From Aureobasidium sp. EXF-3400 (taxonomy: Eukaryota > Ascomycota > Dothideomycetes > Dothideales > Saccotheciaceae): 64,000 nt of DNA. The notes beneath the pieces are model-generated. The model saw nothing but the letters and a program-made list of their open reading frames with translations, did no database searches and was not told where the DNA came from. The number at the start of each line of letters is the position of its first letter. Position 1 is the stretch's first letter. Both the position numbers and the translations under genes were made by a program. The stretch covers positions 1 to 64,000 of the forward strand of contig SWBL01000239.1 of NCBI GenBank assembly GCA_024195585.1. The letters are read 5' to 3'. Below are positions 55,310 to 64,000 of this stretch, piece after piece.

Positions 55310-56854
55310 ATGCCAGGTCAGGATATCGAAAGCAGACTGAATTTCTTCGAGTACGACAAAAGTGCTTGCGAAGCAGCAATCCGCGGCGAGAAGATCCCTC
55401 ACGCTTTGGGCCTTCAACTCACACGCAACTGTAGCGTTCATGGCATCCGTTATCACCCTGGATTTGGCAAGGAGTTGCGTGGTGCCTTCCCTGAGTTTAC
55501 TCGAGCGCTCAATGCCCGCAGTATCATGAGGAACCAGATTCCTTTGATGAGCAGTGAGATCGAGTTTCCATACTGCATCTGGCATCCTCAAATCGCTACA
55601 GAAGCAACATATCGCGAGCTAGTCTGCAGATATTCCAATCTGACGTACCAGGTTGGCAGAGCATGTGCTGTGGCTGGATACTTGGACTTTTATAACGAAC
55701 TGGACATCCTGCCCGAGGTGCACATTGCCGAAGAAGCTCGCGAAGCTGGAAATTTGGCCATATACGATAACATCATGTCTAAGTCTGTGCGGTACGCTGT
55801 CATGAACGACTATACTCGCACTGTCTCTACAAGTCCGAGATCCGGGGCTTGTCTCAATGGTGACACTGCAGTCTGTCTCTCTTTAGATCAGAAGTAAGCG
55901 ATGTCTCACGCTGACGACTTCGATCTCGAGGACGAGGACGAAGACGAAGAACCTTTCTACTTTATCGAGTCTCGAGGCTACAACATTCACACATTTGACA
56001 TCACCGAGGACATGAATATCGACATTCATAACACTGAAGTCCCGGATGCTACCATATCTCCACTTCTCCTCGACCTTCTGTCTTCGCCACTGCCATTCGA
56101 CCTTCCAGCCATCAACAAAAACCTTCTGATCTTGATGGCAGCTTATTATGGTGATATAGATCGATACGCAAGACTACGTCGACCTGAACCCGTTCACCAA
56201 GAAATAAACTGCTGTGTCCGAGGTATCTTCCACAACACCATGTTCGCCATTTGGTGGTCCAAACAACAGCAGCAAAACCCGCTCATCGACTATCGTCTCG
56301 ATAAAGCTATCTCCGCTCGAATGATTATGAATAATGTTTTGCATCGCATGCAAGCACACTCAAATCAACATGGCGATCCCTACATGATCTGGTAACCATC
56401 CATCGCAGCAGAATCGACTTATTGCGAGTTATACCGCATGCGCCCCTCAATGGCACCACAGATCCTTCGTGCATGCATTGCAGGCAGATATGTTGATCTG
56501 TTCAAGAGAATTCTCTCTGAAGTCCAACCAGATTATGCCGTGCTCGCCGACGCCAATATCGCAGGTGGTTTATTCGATGATGACATTGAAAAGAGAGTGG
56601 CCGAATTGGATGGAAAGGTCATCCGCATCAACTGGCACGAGATTTGGAAGCGTGGATCTGTTAAGGGTCTCCAGGTTGTTTCGAACAAATTGTCTGATTA
56701 CACAAGCCGTGCGGTCAGTTCGGACTTTGATGGCTTGTATGAGGGTTATGAATGTAATGCTGCAGGGATCGAGGTCTTTGGATCTTTGCCTGAAGACTGG
56801 AAGAGCTTCCCTTCAGGTCCTTTGTTGAAGCTTGATTACGATGATTGGCCGTGA
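55310..56854 (+). pseudogene. Fungal repeat-family hypothetical protein with two in-frame TAA stops
   Basis: One reading frame of 515 codons (MPGQDIESRLNFFEYDKSA ... KLDYDDWP) is broken by only two stops, TAA at 55895-55897 and TAA at 56393-56395; there is no frameshift. The protein has an internal repeat: FPYCIWHPQIATEATYRELV ... QVGRACAVAGYLDFYNEL (from about 55565) and PYMIW-stop-PSIAAESTYCELY ... QILRACIAGRYVDLFKRIL (from about 56378). In the first copy the stop position is His, so the second stop interrupts the repeat. Between copies is an acidic run (DLEDEDEDEEPFYF). No intron with correct phase removes either stop. Known family: unnamed, lineage-expanded in Dothideomycetes as far as I can judge. 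Alternatives: two short genes, or readthrough. Confidence 0.75.
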
Positions 56855-57462
56855 AGCGGTGGAATCTCGTTATGTATCAGACATGCTGCCCAGGAGGCCG
56901 TTGCTTAATCTATGCTCGATAGTGGTGTCAGATTCGAATGCTTCGTCTTCAAGAATCCATTCTGAACTCCGACCTACAAGATGAGAGGAGACACAGCACA
57001 GGCTATGACCGAACACTCCCATCATCGCTCCGGCAAGATATCTCGACCGCTATAGGAGCATGCAAGCCACATCCCGCACCCCCGTATCGAACTCCTCTCA
57101 ACCACCAGGAGATCATCAGTGTTCTGCCGTTGCGACCCTTGTATCTCGATCGAAACCGTTAACCAACTGCCCGTATATGAAACATGTAATCCCACAACAT
57201 GAAGGACACGTAGTTCGGCCGTTGCAGCAGCCCTGAAAGACAACCGAAACGGGTCTTCACGGAAAAGACCGGTGCAAGATAGGAGGTATGAGACTACTAG
57301 ACTAGACTGTTTATCGAGCAGACCAGACCGATACTTCAGAAGTCCTTGGCCATCGTGACTGAACACATGATCAGGAAAGTCGGAAGAAGAGTTGAGAGTA
57401 GAAGAAAAGTGGGAGGAAGAAGTTGAATATCATATACTCATAGAAAGATTGTGTTCAACGAA
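56855..57462. other. Gap between convergent genes
   Basis: 608 bases of 3' flanking DNA; only chance-sized frames. Confidence 0.45.
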
Positions 57463-58784
57463 TCACGCGCTCTTGATATTAACAAGTCCCGGGCTCTTAG
57501 CCTCATCTTCGCTAATCCTCTTCCCCGCCACTTCCTCATCTCTTTCCCTCGCCATCTCAACATCGACCTGCCCCGAAACTTGTCTATACTCTGACACTCT
57601 GTTCAAAGCTTGCCCATAGAAGCCGCGGAAAGCAGGTGCACCGCCGAGTTGGTAGTAAGCCAATCCACCAAGTGCGATGGAGAAGCCGACGAATTGAATG
57701 CCAGTGACGGTGTCGTGATAGAAGAGCATGGACGCAAAGACGATCATGATGTTTTTGAGTACACCGCTGAGTGTGAGGACCAAGGAGGAGGTTTTGCCAA
57801 TCTGTGAAGCTTTGTCAGTAAACACATCCCATAGAACCAGTCTTTGGGATTGGGGGAATATAACTCACCAAAAGCAACGAAGCAAAGTTGAGCAAAAATG
57901 CCGCCGCCGCATTGATCAAAAGTGTAAACACACCCACTCTCTCGAAATCCGCAAAAGTCATATGAGGAGCCTCAAACACCAGTGCCAAAATGCCGTTCGT
58001 AACAGCACACACCGGAGCAAAATAGTACAGCGAAACCAGGGGATCCATCTTAAATTCTGCAGACAGCAGGCGTTGAATCATAACCAGACGGGTGGCTTCA
58101 AACACAATACCAGAGAGTTGGTAGGCTACGCCTAGAATGTTGAATTGGACTTCACCCAGGGAGGCGACCACCACTCCCACAACGATGATGCAGATATTGC
58201 CAAATGCTGAGAGCGAAGGCTCAGAGAGGCGGAATAGCCAAGTAGCGAGGAGGACTGCAATGGGAGCTGCGGCTTTGAGCATCTGCACGAAACTGACGCT
58301 GAGGTAGAGATATGTGACATTTCCGCAGACCAGAGAAAGAGAGAAGAGTAAACCGATGGGGAGGATGGCGCGGAGGTAGGTTCGTTTGGTCATGGGGACT
58401 GTATGTCTAGAATCGAGGTATCCGGTATAGCGAGCCATGATTTGCGTCACCACGGCTGAGGAAAACATATGCCATGCGGTGAGGAAAATGGGATATTTGA
58501 AGTCGGCATTGTGTAGGATCCATTTGTTGAAGAGAATGACTAGAGAACTCATGCCGATCCATAGTCTGGTTTGGTGTAAGTCGAGGAGTTGGGTTGCTTG
58601 GTGTAGGGAACAACAAGACTTACGCTATGAAAAATGCAGGATGCAGCGACGACACAGCTGATGGTGTGGCTGGCATATCTTCGCTATGTACGCTTTCACT
58701 GTCGCTTATATCGTGTGCGTATTCGTCCGGCGATAGCAAAGGCGCATTCTGCTCTGATTTTTCGTTCAACTCCTCCTGACCCAT
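57463..58784 (-). CDS. Triose-phosphate/nucleotide-sugar-type transporter (DMT superfamily)
   Basis: Exons 58784..58624, 58565..57869 and 57801..57463 give 398 residues. The N terminus (about 50 residues) is acidic and cytosolic. Around ten helices follow, beginning ALWIGMSSLVILFNKWIL and KYPIFLTAWHMFSSAVV, with the TPT-family features FNKWIL, SLVCGNVTYLYLSVSFVQMLKA and YQLSGIVFEATRLVMIQRLL, and ending GIQFVGFSIALGGLAYYQL. The tail (about 50 residues) is charged. Junctions restore FIALWIG and SLLLIGKTSSLVLTL. Substrate not inferable; Golgi or ER location is usual for fungal members of this group. Confidence 0.9.
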
Positions 58785-60058
58785 CTTAAATGCTGCAGCT
58801 CTTTCCCACTTTCGACAAAGAAATGGAATAAGAAAAAATTGTTGTCGCACAAAAAGGGTGTTGATGGAGAAGAAGCGGGACCAGAATACGGTGGACGAGC
58901 GGGTGTATATATGAGAAAGGGAAAAAGGATGCGATATTACAATATTACCAGAGCCGCATGCAAATATCAGAAGAGGAAGCAAGGGGAGTTGGATACGAGA
59001 GGGGGTGGACCACAGTGGCTTTTTGTGAAATCCTTTGTTTCCTTGCCTGGGGGTTGCTTGTCTACATCGCTGACCGTAAAGAGTCTATTTCGTGCGATAC
59101 GAAAAGGATTGGCTTGATGACCTTGTAAACGTTCCTCGTACCTACTCCGGATGCACTCGGCGTGCTTGGGGCAGCCCAAAAGTCAAAGTCAAAATAAAAG
59201 CCGTGTGTTGTGTACAGCTGAGAGAAAAGAGAGAAACGGCGATTCTCATGCCCCCACTGCTTGCCGAAAATAGCATACACAGTAACGACAGGGCTACAAC
59301 CGTACGGTGCATTGCTCTTTACAGAACTCTAGATGCGCCGGTGAGCCTATCAAACCAACGTTCAGATACCAACACTTTTTCGGCTGCTATTGCTACAGAG
59401 GCATCAATAACCAGTGAACAGACCCCAGTATGTTGTTTCATTTCGACGTGCGCCATGGCTGCTTTTCAGCTTCCAAGGCTGAACCGTACACAAACGAGGC
59501 CAAGCTGAGTGGTCGACCTGATCTGCGGCGCAGTGGTGCTGGGCATGTCACTTCGTATAGGCGCAGTAGTTTTGCGCACGTGTGTGGGGGTGATGAGAAA
59601 CCAAACCTTCTTCACAGCGCCGCATCTTCCGCCAAAAAGCCGTGTCATTAAACTTAGAGTACGAGATGCGTGATGATGGGCTGCTGATCTATATTTTGAC
59701 CGAGCTGACACGTGCCTAAACGGGTAAAGCTCATCAGGGAGCATAAATATCAACTACACCTTTTGCTACATAGGTGATCATGCGTTCGCATCTGCATATG
59801 CATCGCGGACGTTTTCTCTCAGAGCAGTTCATCAGATGCACATCTGAAACAAAATTTCAGAAAAGGGATGAGTTGAATATAGGAGATTGAGTTTCTATTG
59901 TCGCATCCCTATAACGCTGTGAAAACGGATTTATACGGAGGTGTATTCCTGCAGTGTGGTTTGCGGGATATATGCAGTGTTGCTGTTGCTGACGTACAAC
60001 GCTGGTGCATGAACTTTTTGATTGCTTGCTAAGCCTTGCCTGCAGATGCTGTTTTACT
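58785..60058. other. Gap: 1.27 kb, promoter of transporter and 3' flank of reductase
   Basis: No gene recognised. Frames between 59092 and 59753 are short, overlapping and not protein-like. Confidence 0.4.
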
Positions 60059-61023
60059 CTAGTTGTCTACGGCTTGAACAATTGCACCTGCGGCGCCCTG
60101 GTCTAGATCGTCGAGCTTGCTCATGTCCTCCTTGCTGATCTCGAAGTCGTAGATGTCTGCGTTTTCCTTGATTCTGCTGGGGGTGTCGCTCTTGGGAAGA
60201 GGGACCTAGGAGAAGTATGTCAGTGTCGGCTTCACGAACAAGCGAATGAGTAACGTCTTCGAACTTACCCATCCCTTTTGCAAGCAGTAACGGATCAAGA
60301 CTTGACCAGTCGACTTCTTGTACTTCTCAGAGAGCGACTTGAGAGTTGGGTCGTCAGCCTTCTGGTTGCGGACCAGGGGGCAGTAGGCCTCGACGACGAT
60401 GTTGTTGGCCTGGCAGAACTCGACAGCCACGCGCTGCTGGTTCCAGGGGTGCAGCTAGAAAGTCTTGTCAACAATGCATGAACCAATGACATGTTCAAGA
60501 ACCAACACACCTCAATCTGGTTGACATGCGGGGGGTAGACCTGAGCGAATGACTTCAACTCCTCAATCTGGCCTTTGCCAAAGTTGCTAACACCAATAGC
60601 CTTGGCCTTGCCTTCTTTGTGCAGTCTCTCCAGAGCAGTCCACATGAGCTTTCTGCCCTCAGGACCAGAGCTGGGGCTGTGGATCAAGAACAAGTCGACG
60701 TATCCACCCTGGTCAATCTTGTTTACACTCTCGACGAGCGATTGGTATGTCTCCTCCTCATCCTTGCCTGCGAATAGGATCTTGGTGGTGATGAAGACGT
60801 CCTTGCGGTCAACGTTGGACTCCTTGACAGCATCACCGACCAACTGCTCGTTGGCGTAGTATTGTGCGCTGTCAATGTGACGGTAGCCAGCCTCGAGGGC
60901 AGTCAAACACGATGTCTTGCAAGTAGGGCCATGCGATTGGTAGACACCGAACCCGAGAGCGGGGATCTTGACCGACGAATTCGGCAGAGGAAGGGTAGTC
61001 TGAAGGGTGAATTGGGAAGACAT
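60059..61023 (-). CDS. Aldo-keto reductase
   Basis: Exons 61023..60511, 60454..60269 and 60205..60059 give 281 residues. NADPH-dependent reductase of carbonyls on an (alpha/beta)8 barrel. The catalytic tetrad is visible: Asp and Tyr in HIDSAQYYANE, Lys in TTKILF, His in LFLIHSPSSGP; the cofactor region is VPLPKSDTPSRIKENADIYDF. Conserved GVSNFGKGQIEEL and NQIELHPWNQQ are rebuilt across the first intron. Two in-frame ATGs upstream (61101, 61119) would add an Arg/Ser/Leu-rich leader (SPLQRLSALSSHILNPAKLQ) resembling a mitochondrial presequence. I give the start that matches the usual N terminus (MSSQFTLQTTLPLPNSS). Substrate unknown. Faces MRI1. Confidence 0.93.
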
Positions 61024-61376
61024 GGTGTATGCGCGGGTTTGAAGCTTTGCAGGATTGAGTATGTGACTTGAAAGAGCAGAGAGACGTTGGAGAGGCGACA
61101 TGGCCTCGCTGCTATGCATGAGGGGTCAACAAATACTCGAGCTAGCTTCTAAAGTAATGACGACACTACGCGCGCGGTAAGGTTGACCAAGTGGGGGCAT
61201 CTTGGGCCTTGTTGAGATGCCATCCTGATGGCAACTGAGCACCAGTGGTGGTCTCGAAGGTAACGACTGCCCATCTAAGCTCATGCAGCGGGGCAGAAAT
61301 CGACATTTTGGCGGGGCAGAGAAATTTGGCAAACGCGCTACTCATCCGTATTTACAGAATATCAATCACATCAACC
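61024..61376. promoter_or_regulatory. Divergent promoter, aldo-keto reductase / MRI1
   Basis: 353 bases between the starts used; part may encode the alternative N terminus of the reductase. No site identified. Confidence 0.4.
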
Positions 61377-62619
61377 ATGGTTCTCGAAGCAATCAAATAC
61401 AGCCGCGGCAAGTTGGACATCTTGGACCAACTTCAGTTGCCTCACACCGAGGTCTACGATGAGGTCAAGTCTGCTCAGGATGCGTGGCACGCCATTAAGG
61501 AGATGAGAACCCGTGGCGCGCCAGCCATTGCCATTGTTGCTGCCTTGGGTCTCGCTGTCGAACTTGAACTTATTGCAAGCAAGAAAGAGCTCTCAAGCAT
61601 TGCCGAAGAGGTCGAATTCTTTATCAAGGAGAAGCTCGAGTACCTGGTTACTAGCAGACCCACCGCTGTGAACTTGGCAGATGCTGCCAGAAAACTGCAG
61701 AAGATTGTGCAGACTGCTGCCAAAGATCAAAATGCCTCGGGAACTTCTGTCAAGGATGCATATGTCAAGGCTGCAGAGCAGATGCTTGTTGATGATGTCT
61801 CGGACAACAAGGCCATCGGTGAGCACGGTGCCGACTGGATCCTCAAGAACGCTGCCGGAGGCAAGGATCAGGTTAGCATCTTGACCCACTGTAACACTGG
61901 GTGAGTATTCAAGGCGAAATATGTGTATGAATGTCATGTACTGATATCGATCGAGATCTCTGGCCACTGCGGGCTACGGTACTGCACTTGGAGTCATTCG
62001 CTCGGTTCACGCTAGAGGATCGCTCAAGAGAGCATTCTGCAGCGAAACCAGACCCTACAACCAGGGATCACGTTTGACCGCTTTCGAGCTGGTACACGAC
62101 AAGATTCCCGCAACGCTGATTACCGACTCGATGGCCGCTGCAATGCTCCGTCTCAAGGGACCTACGGAGAACGTGGCTGCGATCGTGGTTGGAGCTGACC
62201 GCGTAGCGGCCAATGGAGACACTGCAAACAAGATCGGTACCTACTCGCTAGCAATTTTGGCCAAGCACCACGGAGTCAAGTTCTTGGTAGCAGCACCACG
62301 CACAACTATCGATCTCGAGACCAAGTCTGGAGCAGACATTGTGATTGAGGAGAGAGCAGGTAAAGAAATGACGATGATCAAGGGACCTTGCTTCAAGGGA
62401 GAGTCTCTGGATCTTGAGCAGATCGAGACGGTCAGCATTGCTGCCAACGGAATCGATGTGTGGAACCCTGCTTTCGATGTGACGCCGGCAGAGTTGATTG
62501 ATGGAGTTGTGACCGAGAAGGGAGTGGTGGAGAAGGGATCAGATGGAGCGTTCCATTTCGAGGATATTTTTGCCGCTCCTGGCTCCGAGGTCAAGCCTAC
62601 AACTGTCGGAGGCCTCTGA
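61377..62619 (+). CDS. MRI1: Methylthioribose-1-phosphate isomerase
   Basis: Exons 61377..61900 and 61956..62619 give 395 residues. It converts 5-methylthioribose-1-phosphate to methylthioribulose-1-phosphate in the methionine salvage pathway. Family blocks: [63 protein letters not shown] (active-site Cys, assembled across the intron), and [20 protein letters not shown] (active-site Asp). The C-terminal [20 protein letters not shown] is intact. It is not eIF2B-alpha, because these isomerase-specific residues are present. Confidence 0.97.
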
Positions 62620-62700
62620 GAGAGAACAAAAGGATAGCAAGATGCGCGTAGAATCAACATAGACCGAGCTCTTTAATATACATCATGTCTTGAGGACGAT

Positions 62701-62970
62701 CTAATTTTGACTTGTACTGTTCGAGTTGGCGGAAGAGGATTCAGTTTGGTCTTGCTGACCAGAGGCGGCGAGAAGCTCGTCGATCTTTGCTTCAAGGGCA
62801 GCGAGGTGGTTCTCCAGAGCAGTGGCGGTTTGTTCGCCGCGATTCAGTTCCTGGAATGCCTAGAGATGTGTGTCAGAGGATGCAGCTGTCTTGTCTTGGG
62901 CATATCGTACCTTGGCAAAGTCGGCATCCTGCGAGTCGGGCTCAGTGTCTCCGTTCTGCTTGGGCGGCAT
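62701..62970 (-). CDS. Small coiled-coil protein (72 aa)
   Basis: Exons 62970..62911 and 62859..62701 give 72 residues: MPPKQNGDTEPDSQDADFAK, then AFQELNRGEQTATALENHLAALEAKIDELLA and a polar tail ending TSQN. The 51-base intron has GTACGA and CTCTAG. The heptads fit one coiled coil of about 30 residues. I do not recognise the family; the composition and intron grammar argue for a real gene. Divergent from PAN1 across 246 bases. Confidence 0.7.
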
Positions 62971-63216
62971 GTTGATGGTCGTTTCTGAGAGAGTGCCTAT
63001 GGTCGGACACGCTGGACCTGGTGGACCTTGAGGCTCTCACATGCAAGACGATAAACAATCGGTGACGAAATTGGCTTGGCGGCGGTGCATGGACCAAATG
63101 GTTGCTCCGCGTGGCATTCGCGGAGGTGGCAGCAGTCCAATCTCGACTCTGGACCTGCCATATCTCGACCTCCAGTTCGCGTTCAAGAGAAGGAAGGCGC
63201 GCAACTGTCAACGACC
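62971..63216. promoter_or_regulatory. Divergent promoter, coiled-coil protein / PAN1
   Basis: 246 bases with no named site. The usual leader composition precedes the PAN1 start (AACGACCATG). Confidence 0.4.
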
Positions 63217-64000
63217 ATGTTCTCGGGCTCCAATTCCTTCCTGGGCGGTGCCAACCAGGGCCGCCCGAGTCAACAGCAGTATGGCCAGCAACCACAGCAG
63301 AACTACGGTGCCTACGGCTCCCAACCCACACCCTTCATGCAACCGCAATACACCGGCATGCCTCCCATGCAGAACCACCAACAGTCTTTACAGCCCCAGG
63401 CTACTGGCTTTCCCCCTCAGCAGCAACAGCCTCAGCAGAGCCAATTCCAGGGTGGTCTTATGCCCCAGTACACCGGCTTTCCTCCCCAGCAGCAACAACA
63501 ACCCCAACAGCAGCAACAGCAGCAGTTCCAGTCGCCCCAGCCAACCGCTGCTCCTCAGCAGCAACCCCAGCCCACCGGCATGACCTCGTCGCAGATGGCC
63601 GACTCCTTCCGTTCGACCCCTGCCCGCCAACAGCCCCAGCCAACCCAGTCTTCGTCGGCCTCGTCTAAGATCCCTAACATCCGCCTGTCATTCATCACCG
63701 CTCAGGACCAGTCCAAGTTCGAGCAGCTCTTCAGATCTGCTGTCGGCAATGATCAGGCTCTGTCCGGCGACAAGGCCAAGGATCTTCTCCTTCGTTCAAA
63801 ACTCCCTGGCGATGCCTTGTCTCAAATCTGGATGCTCTCGGATACCACAAAGTCCGGTCAATTGCTCTTCCCAGAGTTCGCCTTGGCCATGTACTTGTGC
63901 AACTTGAAGCTTACTGGAAAGGACCTACCTGCATCGCTGCCCGAAAGAGTTACAAACGAGGTCTCTAGCATGGTCGACATCATCTCTTTCGGTGTTGCCG
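63217..64000 (+). CDS. PAN1: Actin/endocytosis scaffold Pan1, 5' part
   Basis: Open from ATG to the window edge (261 codons seen; the gene continues beyond 64000, so the stop is not visible). Pan1 with End3 and Sla1 activates Arp2/3 at endocytic sites. The N terminus [20 protein letters not shown] is followed by a Gln/Pro-rich stretch with repeated QPTG/QYTG motifs ([18 protein letters not shown]), the usual Prk1-type phosphorylation region. The first EH domain begins at about residue 160: [28 protein letters not shown], then [37 protein letters not shown]. The Gln tract is CAG/CAA-mixed. Confidence 0.94.
   Translation, partial: MFSGSNSFLGGANQGRPSQQQYGQQPQQNYGAYGSQPTPFMQPQYTGMPPMQNHQQSLQPQATGFPPQQQQPQQSQFQGGLMPQYTGFPPQQQQQPQQQQQQQFQSPQPTAAPQQQPQPTGMTSSQMADSFRSTPARQQPQPTQSSSASSKIPNIRLSFITAQDQSKFEQLFRSAVGNDQALSGDKAKDLLLRSKLPGDALSQIWMLSDTTKSGQLLFPEFALAMYLCNLKLTGKDLPASLPERVTNEVSSMVDIISFGVA

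Noticed and set aside
55890..55940. Intron (GTAAGC...CTCGAG) removing the first TAA of the repeat-family gene
   Set aside because: Donor phase 2 and acceptor phase 0 do not match, so splicing would shift the frame.
59092..59508. 138-codon frame in the gap after the transporter
   Set aside because: Mixed composition, overlapping frames on both strands and no family match.

Overview
This is a nuclear window from a filamentous ascomycete (Pezizomycotina; a Dothideomycete is my guess, from the gene families only). The support is consistent: short introns of about 50-65 bases with GT...AG ends and CTRAC-type branch points, intron-containing tRNA-Asn, fungal Zn2Cys6 regulators, fungal 7TM receptors of the DDW/rhodopsin type, and core genes (SAC1, RAB5, SDH2, RPT4, MSH4, MRI1, PAN1) in monocistronic arrangement on both strands. 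There are no bacterial-style operons, CRISPR arrays or intact transposons.

Layout. 0-10 kb: tRNA-Asn, a MEMO1-like protein, a small zinc-cluster protein, SAC1 and a Rab5 GTPase in divergent orientation, a small tail-anchored protein, and an F-box-like protein behind a 15-base minisatellite. 10-19 kb: two unrelated 7TM receptors and a stand-alone acyltransferase-domain gene broken by a frameshift, separated by gene-poor DNA. 19-32 kb: a conserved fungal protein, a Zn2Cys6 regulator, 2.8 kb without a clear gene, a SAM+PH protein, riboflavin synthase. 32-47 kb: SDH2, a second zinc-cluster regulator, gene-poor DNA ending in a small duplicated-motif peptide gene, mitochondrial uS13 facing an ER cyclophilin, a third 7TM receptor, an Hsp30-type chaperone with a heat-shock element, SDHAF1 facing a fumarylacetoacetase-family enzyme. 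47-64 kb: MSH4, tRNA-Gln, RPT4, a four-helix membrane protein, a repeat-family pseudogene with two in-frame TAA codons, a drug/metabolite-type transporter, an aldo-keto reductase facing MRI1, a tiny coiled-coil protein facing PAN1 (cut by the window end).

Functional links. Most neighbours are housekeeping genes that merely share promoters. The one pairing with mechanistic sense is SDHAF1 (assembly of succinate dehydrogenase) sharing a 247-base promoter with an enzyme of the family that includes oxaloacetate tautomerases, which relieve inhibition of the same complex; SDH2 itself lies about 13 kb away. The cyclophilin gene carries a C-terminal intron whose retention or removal would switch between a soluble and a membrane-anchored protein. 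I did not find a clearly new multi-gene system; the best leads are listed as findings.
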